Shown in pieces: positions 9,269 through 18,856 of a DNA stretch of 64,000 bases. The notes beneath the pieces were generated by a model. The model searched no databases. It was given only the letters and a program-made list of their open reading frames with translations, and had not been told where the DNA came from. The position numbers were made by a program, and so were the translations under genes. Each line of letters starts with the position of its first letter. Position 1 is the stretch's first letter. Origin of the DNA: Dokdonella sp. (GTDB lineage: Bacteria > Pseudomonadota > Gammaproteobacteria > Xanthomonadales > Rhodanobacteraceae); assembly GCA_024707225.1 (NCBI GenBank), contig JANQAE010000001.1:1302001-1366000 (forward strand), read 5' to 3'.

Positions 9269-11620
9269 TCAGGGCGCGCCGCGAACCGCGACAGTCAGAC
9301 GCAGCGGCGGCGACTGGCCGCCGGTCTCGGTCAGCACGATCTGCGCGAACACCACGTTGGCGAGCGTCGTCGTCGGCGTCGCGGTGACGGTCACCGCCTG
9401 CGTCTCCGGCGCGGTCGGGGTCGCATCCTCGAACGTGCCGATGAAGATCACGTCCGGATCGAGCACGCCTTCGCCGGTGAAGCTGAAGCTGGTCGGCGAG
9501 ACCGTGACGTTGAGGCCGGCCGGCACGTTGACGGCCGCGACGGTCCAGTTGGTCGGCGTCGACAGCGTGTTGCGGAACGTACGCGTCCACTGGCAGTTGC
9601 CGGTGCAGCCGACGTTGCGCAGGCTGGCGATGTTCAGCGTGTGCGGCTGGCCGCCGCTGTTCGGGTTGGCCGCGACGAAGTTGGCGAAGGTCTCGTTCAG
9701 CACGAGGCCGGCGAGCGCCGCGCCGCGCAGATTGACCATGCCGCTGCCGACCTCGTCCGGCGTCGCCGCCGTCGTGCCGTCCGGCATCAGCTGACCGGCG
9801 AGGGTCGCGGTCATCATCAGCGCGGAGTTGACCTCGACCGGGGTCCAGGTCGGCCGCACCGCGCGCACCAGGGCGCCGGCGCCGGCGACGTGCGGCGAGG
9901 ACATCGAGGTGCCCGAGATGTTGGCGTAGGCGGCTGCGCCGGTGCCCGAGGCGGCGGCGTAGATGTTGATGCCGGGCGCCGTGATGTCGGGCTTGGTGAC
10001 GTTCATCGCACCGCTGCCGTTGCAGCACAGATTCGGGCCGCGCAGGCTGCCGCTGTCGAGCACGTTGGCGGTCGTCAGCGGCGGCGGGTTGACCGTCACC
10101 AGCGTCGGCGTCGCGCCGTTGGCGGTGATGAAGCTCGCCAGTGCCTGGCCGTCGGTCTGCGTCAGCGTGCCGACCGGCGTGCCTTCCTGCGCGTTGGTGC
10201 CGGGGCTGAAGGCGCCGGCGACGTTGTTGTAGATGATCACGCCCTGCGCGCCGGCGGCGACCGCATTGGCGACCTTGACCGCGAACGCGCAGGCCTCGGG
10301 CGTGCCGCCGCGCGACACCAGCGCATAGGCGCCGGAGAACGTGCCCGGCGCGAACGACGTGCAGCCGAACGCATTGGACGCGACGTGGCGCACGACCACG
10401 CCGGTCGCGGCCGGCGGCGGCGGTACGTCGGAGGCCGACAGTGTCAGCGACGCCAGGTTCGACGGCACCGGCGTCGGGCCGGTCACCTGGATGAAGCCGT
10501 CGGCACGCGGCACGCCGTCGTGGCCGCTGTTGGCGACCGTGATGTTCCACGGACCGACGTGCTTGACCTCGGCCGGCGGGTTGATGACCGGCGAGGCGCG
10601 CGTATTGCCGGCCGACATCGAGACGAAGATGCCCGAGTTGACCATGTCGAGCACGCGGCGGTCGGTGCTGTCGGTCCACGGGTTGAGCTGGCCGTTGATG
10701 TTCGGGCCGAGCGAGAAGTTGGCGACATCGATGCCGTCGGCGATCGCCTGGTTGATCGCGTTGGTGATCGCCGTTCCGGTACAGCCGGACGGGAAGCAGA
10801 CGCGATAGGTACGCAGGTTCGCGCACGGCGCGACGCCGGAGATGTTACGCAGCGGATCGGAGTTCTCGCCGCGCGGCACGAAGTTGCCGCCGGCGGTGCT
10901 GGCCGTGTGGCTGCCGTGATCGTCGGCGTCGCCGGGCGAGGGACCTGCGCAGTTGGCGGCCGAGCAGTCCAGTGCGACCAGCTTGGGCTGCGGCGTCGAG
11001 AAGCCGCAGGCCGCGCCCATCGGCGCGAACGAGGGATGATTGAGATTGGCGCCGGTATCGAACACGCCGATCGTGACGCCCTGGCCGAGCGAACCGAAGC
11101 CGCCCGGCGCATTGGAGCCGTCCCAGATCGTCGGCGCGCCGATGAAGGTCGGGCCGCGGTGGGTGTCGAGCTGGTAGAGCGCTTCCTTCTCGACGCTGAC
11201 GATGCCCGGCAGGTCGCGGATCCGCGCGGCTTCCTCTTCGGTCAGCTCGAGCGCGATGCCGCTGTGCGTGATCGCGTAGCGGTGGATCGCCTGCACGCTG
11301 CGGCCGAGGCGCGCCTCGATCGCGGCGATGTGCGCGTCCTGGGCGGCGGTCAGGCGGGCCTGGTACTGCACGGCGGCCGGCGCGTGCACGTCGAGCCGGC
11401 GCTGGCCGGCCGGTGCGGTGCCCTGCGGCTGCTGCGCGTCGCCCTGGAAATACAGCAAGCCCGGCTCGGCGAACTCGATCATCCACAGCCGGCCGCTGAT
11501 CGCGGCGGCATTGGGATCCTGGGCCGGATCGGCCGCGAATGCGTGACCGGCCACGGCGCCGGCCGACAAGGCGACGGCGACCGCCGAAGCCAGAACCTTC
11601 GAACGTACGAACGTATTCAT
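9269..11620 (-). CDS. Secreted subtilisin-like serine protease (S8) with PA domain, paralogue 1
   Basis: A 783-residue precursor with a signal peptide ending near AGHAFA (about residue 29). An inhibitor-I9-like propeptide follows (about 45-150), then the S8 catalytic domain with Asp188 in GVFDTGANLNHPS, His235 in HGSHTAS and Ser572 in GTSMSSPHVAGAG. A protease-associated (PA) insertion lies between His and Ser (CTSFAPGTFSGAYALVSRGG). The C-terminal fibronectin-like domain contains IFIGTFEDA. All triad residues are present, so it should be an active extracellular endopeptidase. The start is supported by GGAGGGG seven bases upstream. It is the last of three tandem paralogues on this strand, followed by its own terminator, which implies separate transcription. 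Substrate unknown. Confidence 0.92.
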   Translation of the reverse strand: MNTFVRSKVLASAVAVALSAGAVAGHAFAADPAQDPNAAAISGRLWMIEFAEPGLLYFQGDAQQPQGTAPAGQRRLDVHAPAAVQYQARLTAAQDAHIAAIEARLGRSVQAIHRYAITHSGIALELTEEEAARIRDLPGIVSVEKEALYQLDTHRGPTFIGAPTIWDGSNAPGGFGSLGQGVTIGVFDTGANLNHPSFAPMGAACGFSTPQPKLVALDCSAANCAGPSPGDADDHGSHTASTAGGNFVPRGENSDPLRNISGVAPCANLRTYRVCFPSGCTGTAITNAINQAIADGIDVANFSLGPNINGQLNPWTDSTDRRVLDMVNSGIFVSMSAGNTRASPVINPPAEVKHVGPWNITVANSGHDGVPRADGFIQVTGPTPVPSNLASLTLSASDVPPPPAATGVVVRHVASNAFGCTSFAPGTFSGAYALVSRGGTPEACAFAVKVANAVAAGAQGVIIYNNVAGAFSPGTNAQEGTPVGTLTQTDGQALASFITANGATPTLVTVNPPPLTTANVLDSGSLRGPNLCCNGSGAMNVTKPDITAPGINIYAAASGTGAAAYANISGTSMSSPHVAGAGALVRAVRPTWTPVEVNSALMMTATLAGQLMPDGTTAATPDEVGSGMVNLRGAALAGLVLNETFANFVAANPNSGGQPHTLNIASLRNVGCTGNCQWTRTFRNTLSTPTNWTVAAVNVPAGLNVTVSPTSFSFTGEGVLDPDVIFIGTFEDATPTAPETQAVTVTATPTTTLANVVFAQIVLTETGGQSPPLRLTVAVRGAP

Positions 11621-11820
11621 TTCCCCTCCGAGGCTCCGGCCAGGCGATCATTGCCGGAGCGCCGGATCATGGTGATCCCGGGCCGCATGGTTCGTCCTTG
11701 GACGCACGCCGGTGCCCGGGGCAGTCCGGTGTTTTACCGCAAATCCGCCGGAGCGATCAATACGCTGTACGGACGGCCGAATTCGTTCAGGCGCGCTGAG
11801 CTGCAGTAGGAGACGCGCAA

Positions 11821-11848
11821 AAACAAAAGGGCCCGCCGAAGCGGGCCC
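11821..11848 (-). terminator. Rho-independent terminator of the second subtilase gene
   Basis: Perfect stem GGGCCCGC / GCGGGCCC with loop CGAA at 11829-11848. On the minus strand it is followed by TTTTGTTT. It lies 31 bases past the stop at 11880. Confidence 0.85.
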
Positions 11849-11879
11849 TCGAAGCACATCGGCCGGATACCGGCGGCGA

Positions 11880-14231
11880 TCAGGGATTGCCCTTGACCGC
11901 CACGGTCAGACGCAGCGGCGGCGACAGGCCGTTCTGCTCGGTCAGCACGACATCGGCGTAGACCACGCTGGCCAGCGCGGCCGTCGGCGTCGCGGTGATC
12001 ACGACCGCCTGGGTCTCCGGCAGGCCGGCCGGCTCCTCGAAGTCACCCGAGAAGAACCCGTCCGGGTTCGGCACGTCGGTACCGGCGAAGCTGAAGGTCG
12101 CCGGCGAGAACGACAGGCTCAGACCGGCCGGCAAGTTGGCCGCCGTCACGGTCCAGGTGGTCGGTTCCGACAGCGTGTTGCGGAACGTGCGCGTCCAGTT
12201 GCAGCTGCCGACGCAGCTGGTGCGGCGCAGGTTGGCGATGTTGAGGTTGCGCGGAACGCCGCCGCTGTTCGGGTTGGCGGCGAGGAAGTTGGCGTAGGTC
12301 TCGTTGAGCACGAGGCCGGCCAGCGGCGCCTTGCGCAGGTTGACCATGCCGCTGCCGATCTCGTCGGCGGTCGCCGGCGTGACGCGGTCGGGCATCAGCT
12401 GACCAGTGTTGGCGGTCATCATCAGCGCCGAGATCACCTCGGCCGGCGTCCAGTGCGGCTGCGCGGCGCGGACCAGGATGCCGGCACCGGCGACGTGCGG
12501 GCTCGACATCGACGTGCCCGAGATCGTCGCGTAGTTGCCCGGCGCGGCGCCGGCGGCGTAGATCTGCGTGCCCGGCGCGGTGATGTCGGGCTTGGTCACG
12601 TCCATGCTGCCGGTCGAGTCGCAGCACATGTTCGGACCGCGCAGGCTGCCGCTGTTGAGCACGTTGGCGAGGCTGGTCGGCGCCGGGTTGACGGTGGCGA
12701 CGGTCGGCGTGGCGCCGTTGGCGGTGACGAACGCGGCGAGCGCCTCGCCGGCCGCCTGGTTCATCGACGCCACCTGCACGCCGTCCGGCGCATTGGTCAG
12801 CATCGAGGTGATGTTGCCGGCGGCGTTGTTGTAGATCAGCACCGTGTGGGCACCGGCGGCGACCGCGTTGGCGACCTTCTCCGAGTACGCGCACGAGGAC
12901 GGCGTGCCGCCGCGCTGGATCAGCGCGGCCACGCCGTTGAAGTAGCCGGCCGGGAACGGGCTGCAGCCGGCGGCATTGGTCGGATCGTGACGGATCGTCA
13001 AACCGGTCTGCGCGGCGACCGGCGTGGTATCGCTCGGGCGGATCTCGAACGTCGCCAGCGCCGGCGGTACCGACCCCGGACCGGTGATCTGCATCGCACC
13101 CGGCGCGTTCGGCAGGCCGTCGTGCGCGCTGTTGGCGACCGTGATGTTCCACGGACCGACGTGCTTGACCTCGGCCGGCGGATTGATGACCGGCGAGCTG
13201 CGCGTGTTGCCGGCCGACATCGACACGAATACGTCGTTGTTGAACAGATCGAGCGCGCGGCGGTCGGTGCTCTCGGTCCACGGGTTCAGCTGGCCGTTGA
13301 CGTTCGGGCCGAGCGAGAAGTTGGCGACGTCGATGCCGTCGATGATCGCGCGGTTGATCGCGTTGGTGATCGCGCCGCCCGGACAGCCCGAGCTGCAGAC
13401 CTTGTAGGTGATCAGGGTCGCGCACGGCGCGACACCGGTGATGTCGCGCGTCGGCGCCGGCGTGTCGGCGATCGTCACATGGTTGCCGGCGGTCGTGCTC
13501 GCGGTGTGGCTGCCGTGGCTGTCGGCGTCCTCGGGATTGCCACCCTCGCAGCCGGAGACCAGGCAGTCACGCGCGGTCAGCTTCGGCTTGGGGTAGTCGT
13601 AGCCGCAGGCCGCACCCATCGGCGCGAACGAGGGATGGGTCTGATTGGCGCCGGTGTCGAAGACGCCGACGAGGACGCCCTGGCCCTTGGTGCCCAGGCC
13701 GGTCGGCGTCGCGTCGCCGTTCCACACGGCCGGCGCGCCGATGAAATACGGACCACGATAGGTGTCGGGATAGTAGATCTGCTCGCGCTCGATCCTGGCG
13801 ATGCCCGGCAGTCCGTTCAGCGCGGCGGCTTCCTCGTCGCTGAGGCGCACGGCCACGCCGCTGTGGGTGACCGCATAGCGGAACACGACGTCCAGGTCGG
13901 CGCGGCCGAGCCGGCTCTGCATCCGCGCCAGGTGCTCGTTCTGCTTGATCGTCAGTTCGTGGCCGTAGGCGATCGCGGCCGGCGACTTCGCGTCGAACTT
14001 GCGCTGGCCGCGGACCGCCGGCGCCGTCGCCTGGGTCGAGTCGCCGCCGGCGGTGTAGTACAGCAGGCCCGGCTCGTCGAACTCGATCAGCCACACGTTC
14101 GACTGCGTCACCTGCGACGCTTCCTGGCCGGCGTCCGCGGATTCCGCCGCGACGACCAGTCCTGCGCCTCCGGCGGACAGCGCGAACGTCACTGCCGATG
14201 CCAGAACCTTTACTCGAAACGACATACCCAT
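11880..14231 (-). CDS. Secreted subtilisin-like serine protease (S8) with PA domain, paralogue 2
   Basis: Also 783 residues and closely similar to its downstream neighbour throughout. It has a signal peptide (VKVLASAVTFALSAGGAGLV), an I9-like propeptide, the catalytic Asp in GVFDTGANQTHPS, His in HGSHTAS and Ser in GTSMSSPHVAGAG, a PA insertion (CSPFPAGYFNGVAALIQRGG) and a C-terminal Fn3-like domain with GFFSGDFEEP. The start at 14231 has GGAGG six bases upstream; a second ATG two codons in is less well spaced. The triad is intact, so it is predicted to be an active secreted protease. It has its own terminator and sits in a three-gene array that probably arose by tandem duplication. Confidence 0.92.
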   Translation of the reverse strand: MGMSFRVKVLASAVTFALSAGGAGLVVAAESADAGQEASQVTQSNVWLIEFDEPGLLYYTAGGDSTQATAPAVRGQRKFDAKSPAAIAYGHELTIKQNEHLARMQSRLGRADLDVVFRYAVTHSGVAVRLSDEEAAALNGLPGIARIEREQIYYPDTYRGPYFIGAPAVWNGDATPTGLGTKGQGVLVGVFDTGANQTHPSFAPMGAACGYDYPKPKLTARDCLVSGCEGGNPEDADSHGSHTASTTAGNHVTIADTPAPTRDITGVAPCATLITYKVCSSGCPGGAITNAINRAIIDGIDVANFSLGPNVNGQLNPWTESTDRRALDLFNNDVFVSMSAGNTRSSPVINPPAEVKHVGPWNITVANSAHDGLPNAPGAMQITGPGSVPPALATFEIRPSDTTPVAAQTGLTIRHDPTNAAGCSPFPAGYFNGVAALIQRGGTPSSCAYSEKVANAVAAGAHTVLIYNNAAGNITSMLTNAPDGVQVASMNQAAGEALAAFVTANGATPTVATVNPAPTSLANVLNSGSLRGPNMCCDSTGSMDVTKPDITAPGTQIYAAGAAPGNYATISGTSMSSPHVAGAGILVRAAQPHWTPAEVISALMMTANTGQLMPDRVTPATADEIGSGMVNLRKAPLAGLVLNETYANFLAANPNSGGVPRNLNIANLRRTSCVGSCNWTRTFRNTLSEPTTWTVTAANLPAGLSLSFSPATFSFAGTDVPNPDGFFSGDFEEPAGLPETQAVVITATPTAALASVVYADVVLTEQNGLSPPLRLTVAVKGNP

Positions 14232-14446
14232 GGAGCCTCCACGATTGTTTTACGAAGCGACCGTGGAGCGTGGGACTCGATCAGCCCCGCCGTTTCGACC
14301 GGCCACCGCAGTGCAGAAGATGGTGAGTGCGTCGGCGGAACCGGCCGAGTCCTTCGACCGGTCGGACGCGCACGCCGACGTGCGCTGCCCGCCGGACAGC
14401 CGCAGGGTTATACCCCTGCCCTGCCCGGCAGGCAATCGGCCACAGG

Positions 14447-16747
14447 TCACGGCAGCGGGTCGAATCCGTTGCGGAAGATGCCGTTGGCGGCGCCGCGCAC
14501 GGCCAGACTGATCGTCGCATCGGGCGCCTGGCCGGCGGTGGCGGTCTTCATCACGACGAAGCCGAAACCGATCCGGTTCGCGAACGAGGGGCCGTAGTCC
14601 TCCGGCGCCACGGTGATCGTCAGCGTCTGGCTGGCGCCGGGCGCCAGCGTGAAGCTGGCCGGGCTGACCGTGACCGACAGGCCCTCGGCGCCCTCGAACG
14701 ACGCATTCCACGTGGCCGATGCGGCGAGCTTGCTGCTGACCGTGCGCGTGAACGTGCACGACGGCGCGCAGGCCATGTTGCGCATCGACGGCAGGTTCAG
14801 CGTCTTCGGATCGCCGCCGGTCGACGGATTGGCGGCCAGGTAGTTGGCGTAGGTCTCGTTCATGACGAGGCCGGCCTTGGCCGCGACGGTCAGGTCGACG
14901 CGTCCGTTGCCGACGTCGTCCGGATCCCACGGCGTAGCACCGTCGTCCTTGCGGCCGGTACGCTTGGCGGTCATCTGCAGTGCGGACTTGACCTCGACCG
15001 GGTTCCAGTCCGGGTGCACGGCACGGATCAGCGCGGCGGCGCCGGCCACGTGCGGGCTCGACATCGAGGTGCCGCTCATGCGGCCGTAGCCGCCGTTGAC
15101 GGCCGCGTAGATGCTGACGCCCGGCGCGGTGATGTCGGGCTTGGTCACGCCGATCGTGACGCCCGAGGTCGGGCCGCGCAGCGAGAAGTCGCCGAGCATG
15201 TCCGGATTGCCGACGTTCGGCGTGAACGAGAACGTCGTGGCGGTCGGATTGGCGGCGACGTACGCGAACAGGCGGTCCGAGGCCGGCGAACCGAGGCTGT
15301 AGGCCGGCACCGTGGTCGGCGCGCCGGCGGTGTTCATCGAGATGCCGCCGGTCTCGTTGTTGCCGATCAGCACGAAGGTCGCGCCGGCGTTGACGGCGTT
15401 GGTGATCTTCTCGGCGAACGGGCAGTTGCCGCGGCGGATGTAGGCGCCGACGCCGTTGAACTGGCCGGCCGGAATGCCGCCGGTCGCGCTGCAGCCCTCG
15501 ATGTTGGCGGCGTAGGTGCGCAGCGGCAGGTCGGTGAACGCGCTGCCGGCCGGCGTCGTGCTGCCCTTGATGATGACCATGCCCTGCATGTCGTCGCTCG
15601 GCGCCGGCCCCTCCACGCTCATCTGCGCGGCCAGGATCTGATCGTGCGTCGAGGCGGCCACCGACATCACCCAGGGGCCGCGATGGTTGACCTGGCCGAC
15701 CGGATTGGGCACGCCGTCGCTGGTGTTGCCGGCCGATGCCGCGACGAAGATGCCGGCGTTGACGGCGTTCAGGAACGTGCGGTCGTTGTCGTTCCAGGGG
15801 CTGGTGCCACCGGAGATCGAGAAGTTGATCACGCCGACCGAGTCGGAGATCGCGTTGTTGATGCCGGCGACGATGTCGGCGCCGCCGCACTGGCCGTTGG
15901 ACTCGTTGCAGACCTTGTACGAGCGGATGCTCGCGCACGGCGCCACGCCGGAGATCGACGTGAAGCCGGCCGGCGGCGCCGGCGCCGGCGCCGGGCCGCT
16001 CGACAGCAGGAAATTGCCGCCGGCCGTGCTCGCGGTATGCGCGCCGTGGCTGGACAGCGTGACCTCCGGCGAGGGGCCGTTGCAGACGCCCGCGGCGGTC
16101 GACGAACAGTCGCGGTAGCTCAGCAGCTTGTGGTCGCTGCCGCCGAAGCCGCAGGACGCGTCGTCGGCGAACGAGGGATGGTCGGCGTCGATGCCCGAAT
16201 CGAGCACGCCGATCACAACGCCCTTGCCGCGATTGACCGGCGTGGTCGGCGTGGCGTTCCAGATCGTGTCGGCGCCGATGAAGGTCGGGCCGCGGTAGGT
16301 GCCGGTCTCGTAGAACGGCTCGACCTCGACCTCGCGCACGCCCGGCAGCCGCGCGATCTCGGCGGCTTCGGCCGCGGTCAGTTCGGCGGCGATGCCGCTG
16401 TGCGTGAACTCGTACTCGTGGCTCGGCGTCACGGTGCGGCCGAGCCGCGCGGCGATCGCCTGCAGGTGCTGCTGACGCGACTGCGCGAGCACGCCGCGAT
16501 AGGCCACGACCTCCGGGCTGCGCGCGTCGAAGCGCAGCGAACCGTCACTGCGCGGCGCCGTCGCGGCGATGCTGCCGAGACTGCCGTCGTTGTCGAGCAC
16601 GCCCGGCTCGGCGAACGTGATCAGATAGGTCGACCGGGTCGCGGCCGCATCGGCGGCCGTATCGGCCGCATGAACGGCGAGGCCGCCGCCGGCCAGGCAG
16701 GCGCCGATCGTCGCCGCCAGCAGGGTGACGCGCAGGGAGTGGTTCAT
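14447..16747 (-). CDS. Secreted subtilisin-like serine protease (S8) with PA domain, paralogue 3
   Basis: About 766 residues from ATG 16747 (MNHSLRVTLLAATIGACLAG), chosen because it begins a typical signal peptide and has GAGAG upstream; the frame stays open to 16849. Catalytic Asp in GVLDSGIDADHPSF, His in HGAHTAS, Ser in GTSMSSPHVAGAA, with a PA insertion (CSATGGIPAGQFNGVGAY). It is more divergent than the other two and is organised slightly differently at its end, which closes with IFRNGFDPLP at the extreme C-terminus rather than carrying the motif inside the last domain. The intact triad predicts an active extracellular protease. I found no clear terminator between it and paralogue 2. Confidence 0.9.
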   Translation of the reverse strand: MNHSLRVTLLAATIGACLAGGGLAVHAADTAADAAATRSTYLITFAEPGVLDNDGSLGSIAATAPRSDGSLRFDARSPEVVAYRGVLAQSRQQHLQAIAARLGRTVTPSHEYEFTHSGIAAELTAAEAAEIARLPGVREVEVEPFYETGTYRGPTFIGADTIWNATPTTPVNRGKGVVIGVLDSGIDADHPSFADDASCGFGGSDHKLLSYRDCSSTAAGVCNGPSPEVTLSSHGAHTASTAGGNFLLSSGPAPAPAPPAGFTSISGVAPCASIRSYKVCNESNGQCGGADIVAGINNAISDSVGVINFSISGGTSPWNDNDRTFLNAVNAGIFVAASAGNTSDGVPNPVGQVNHRGPWVMSVAASTHDQILAAQMSVEGPAPSDDMQGMVIIKGSTTPAGSAFTDLPLRTYAANIEGCSATGGIPAGQFNGVGAYIRRGNCPFAEKITNAVNAGATFVLIGNNETGGISMNTAGAPTTVPAYSLGSPASDRLFAYVAANPTATTFSFTPNVGNPDMLGDFSLRGPTSGVTIGVTKPDITAPGVSIYAAVNGGYGRMSGTSMSSPHVAGAAALIRAVHPDWNPVEVKSALQMTAKRTGRKDDGATPWDPDDVGNGRVDLTVAAKAGLVMNETYANYLAANPSTGGDPKTLNLPSMRNMACAPSCTFTRTVSSKLAASATWNASFEGAEGLSVTVSPASFTLAPGASQTLTITVAPEDYGPSFANRIGFGFVVMKTATAGQAPDATISLAVRGAANGIFRNGFDPLP

Positions 16748-16864
16748 CGCAGATCTCTCGTGGTGGGCAAGAAGAAACGGCGTCGCATCCCCGACGTCGC
16801 ATTGGTGCGGATCAAGATGGCCCCGTGTGACGGGAGCGGCGTGGATCATACGCCGCCTGGTGCA

Positions 16865-18256
16865 TCACGCGCGCGGTCGTTCAGATTCCTCGCCGCGGCG
16901 CAGCCGCGCGAGGATCTCGGTGCGCGCCTCGCGCAGGATCGAATCGCGATCGAGGCTGCGCACGATCTCCTCGACGACGCGTTTGGGCCCCTGCGCGCCC
17001 CAGGACTTGCCGGCGACCAGGTAGCGTTCGGCGGCACGGCCGACCAGGGCCGTGGCGTACCAGGCCAGCGCGCCCTGCGCGGCGGCCGTCAGCACCGTCG
17101 ACATGCCGGCACTGAGGCCCTTGAGCGCCGAGGACGCCAGATGGATGCCCCAGATCGCGCCCATCAGCGCGACCAGCTGCGCGGTGATCGTCGCGATCAG
17201 GCCGCCGGCCTCGCGCCGCGTCAGCGGCAGGCCGTAGACGCGGCCCAGGTGCATGACCAGGGCCGCGTCGAGCGCACCGGCGGCGAGCAGATCGGCCACC
17301 GGAATCGGATTCAGCGCGACCGCCACGCTCTTGGCGAGGCAGTACTGGCGGATCACGGTGTCGGCCAGGTCGCGGCGCGCCGCGGCGATGCGCCGGCCGA
17401 CCGCGTCGGAGAGGCGGCCGGCGAACAGGCTCGCATTGAGCGCCGACAGCGTCTTGCCCTCGTGCGCCAGCACGGCGACCAGGCGCTCGCGCAGCGCGTC
17501 GATCGCCGGCGGCTGCTCGACGAAATCCTCGTGCTCGCGGCCGTCGGCGTCCAGCCGCAGCGTCCGCAGCGCGGCCGGCCGCGCGCTGACCGCGACCACG
17601 TCCTCGCTGCGGATCAGGCCGGCGGCGTGTTCGCGCAGACGCTCGAGCAGACGCTCGCGGTCGGCATCGGCGTAGCGGTCGGCCTTGTTCAGCGCGAGCA
17701 GCAGCGGGCGGCGCGTCGCGGCCAGCAGCTGCAGCGCCTCGCGCTCGCGCTGGGTCATGTCGCCGTCGACGACGAAGATCACCAGATCGACCAGGCCGGC
17801 GACCTCGAACGCGAGCTGCTCGCGCGCCTCGCCGTCGAGCTCGTCGATGCCGGGCGTGTCGATCAGATGCACGCCGGAGCCGGCGACGTCCTGCCACAGC
17901 CGCTGCCCGGCCGCTCTCGTGGTGCCGTGCAGTACGCCGACCTCGAACGCCGGCTCGCCGAGCAGCGCATTGGCCAGCGCCGACTTGCCGACGCTGACGC
18001 GGCCGAACACGGCCAGATGCAGCTCGTCGCGCTCGAGCTTGGCGAGCAGCGCCTCGAGCCGCGCGAAATCCTCGGCCAGGCCGCTGCGGACCGCGGCCGG
18101 GATGTTCGGATCGTCGAGCAGCGCGCGCAGGCTGTCGGCGGCCTGCGCGCCGTGCACCGCACCGCCGGTGCGCGGCGCGGCGGCATCGGGCGCGGGCGTG
18201 TCGGACGCGCCGAGCCAGCCGCGCAGCCGCCGCCAGGACGAGGACAGGACGCTCAC
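16865..18256 (-). CDS. Era/dynamin-like GTPase with DUF697 membrane domain
   Basis: 463 residues from a GTG start. The GTPase domain shows G1 (GRVSVGKSALANALL), G3 (DTPGIDELD) and G4 (NKAD). The C-terminal half (about 300-430) is a DUF697-type region with hydrophobic segments (LIATITAQLVALMGAIWG) and a second in SAGMSTVLTAAAQGAL. Proteins of this layout are inner-membrane-associated GTPases of unresolved function, sometimes linked to envelope stress. A second gene of the same class lies at 20201-21690, on the other side of the YceI/cytochrome b561 operon. The stop of that operon and this start are 16 bases apart on the same strand, so co-transcription with it is likely. Confidence 0.85.
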   Translation of the reverse strand: MSVLSSSWRRLRGWLGASDTPAPDAAAPRTGGAVHGAQAADSLRALLDDPNIPAAVRSGLAEDFARLEALLAKLERDELHLAVFGRVSVGKSALANALLGEPAFEVGVLHGTTRAAGQRLWQDVAGSGVHLIDTPGIDELDGEAREQLAFEVAGLVDLVIFVVDGDMTQREREALQLLAATRRPLLLALNKADRYADADRERLLERLREHAAGLIRSEDVVAVSARPAALRTLRLDADGREHEDFVEQPPAIDALRERLVAVLAHEGKTLSALNASLFAGRLSDAVGRRIAAARRDLADTVIRQYCLAKSVAVALNPIPVADLLAAGALDAALVMHLGRVYGLPLTRREAGGLIATITAQLVALMGAIWGIHLASSALKGLSAGMSTVLTAAAQGALAWYATALVGRAAERYLVAGKSWGAQGPKRVVEEIVRSLDRDSILREARTEILARLRRGEESERPRA

Positions 18257-18272
18257 GCCGGTCGCGGCGCGA

Positions 18273-18818
18273 TCAGCCGCCGGTCAATACGAGATGGCCC
18301 TTGACGACGACGTCCTTGCCGACGTCGTTCCAGTCGCTGCCGGCGCCGAGGTCGAAGTCGGTGCGCTGCAGCGTGGTCTGGACGTCGAGCGTCGCGGTCG
18401 CGCCGCTCTCGGCGAACACGACCTTCAGCCGCACCGGCCGGCTGCGGTCGCGGATCGTCAGCGTGCCCTCGGCGGTGACGGCGCCGTCGCTGCCGACCTT
18501 GAAAGCGGTGGTCTGGAAGTGCGCCTTCGGGAACTTCGCGACGTCGAAGAAATCGCTGCCGGTCAGCGACTCGTCGCGCTCGTCGTTGCGCGTGGTCACG
18601 CTGGCGGTGTCGACGGTCACCTCGAAGCGACCCGACGCCGGATCGGCCGCGTCGTAGCGGATCGCGGCGGTGAACTTCGCGAAACGGCCGTCGAACGATT
18701 CGCCGTCGTAGACGGCGGTGAAGCCGAGCGAGCTCTTCGCGGCGTCGACCTGCCAGTCGCGCGCCTGGGCGCCGAGCGGAACGAGCATCAACAGCAAGGC
18801 CAACAGCGGTCTGGACAT
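18273..18818 (-). CDS. YceI-family periplasmic lipid-binding-type protein
   Basis: 181 residues with a signal peptide ([19 protein letters not shown]), then a lipocalin-like YceI barrel: WQVDAAKSSLGFTAVYDGES, FFDVAKFPKAHFQT and RSRPVRLKV. The start at 18818 is set by the signal peptide and an upstream GGAG; the open frame continues further but without coding character. YceI proteins bind isoprenoid or amphiphilic ligands, and many are encoded beside cytochrome b561, as here. It follows the b561 gene by 38 bases. The GTPase-DUF697 gene follows. Confidence 0.9.
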   Translation of the reverse strand: MSRPLLALLLMLVPLGAQARDWQVDAAKSSLGFTAVYDGESFDGRFAKFTAAIRYDAADPASGRFEVTVDTASVTTRNDERDESLTGSDFFDVAKFPKAHFQTTAFKVGSDGAVTAEGTLTIRDRSRPVRLKVVFAESGATATLDVQTTLQRTDFDLGAGSDWNDVGKDVVVKGHLVLTGG

Positions 18819-18856
18819 GGCGATCTCCGGATCGGAACTGAAGAGGAATCGGGGCA

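Noticed and set aside
14400-14446. CAGGG-TTATA-CCCCTG and CCTGCC-GGCAGG repeats after the third subtilase as a terminator
   Set aside because: Stems are short with tiny loops and no T-run on the minus strand.
8975-18304. Very long plus-strand frames (944, 961 and 1325 residues) opposite the subtilases
   Set aside because: Shadows of the minus-strand genes: compositions are dominated by Arg, Gly, Ala and Val and carry no motif, while the opposite strand encodes complete catalytic triads.
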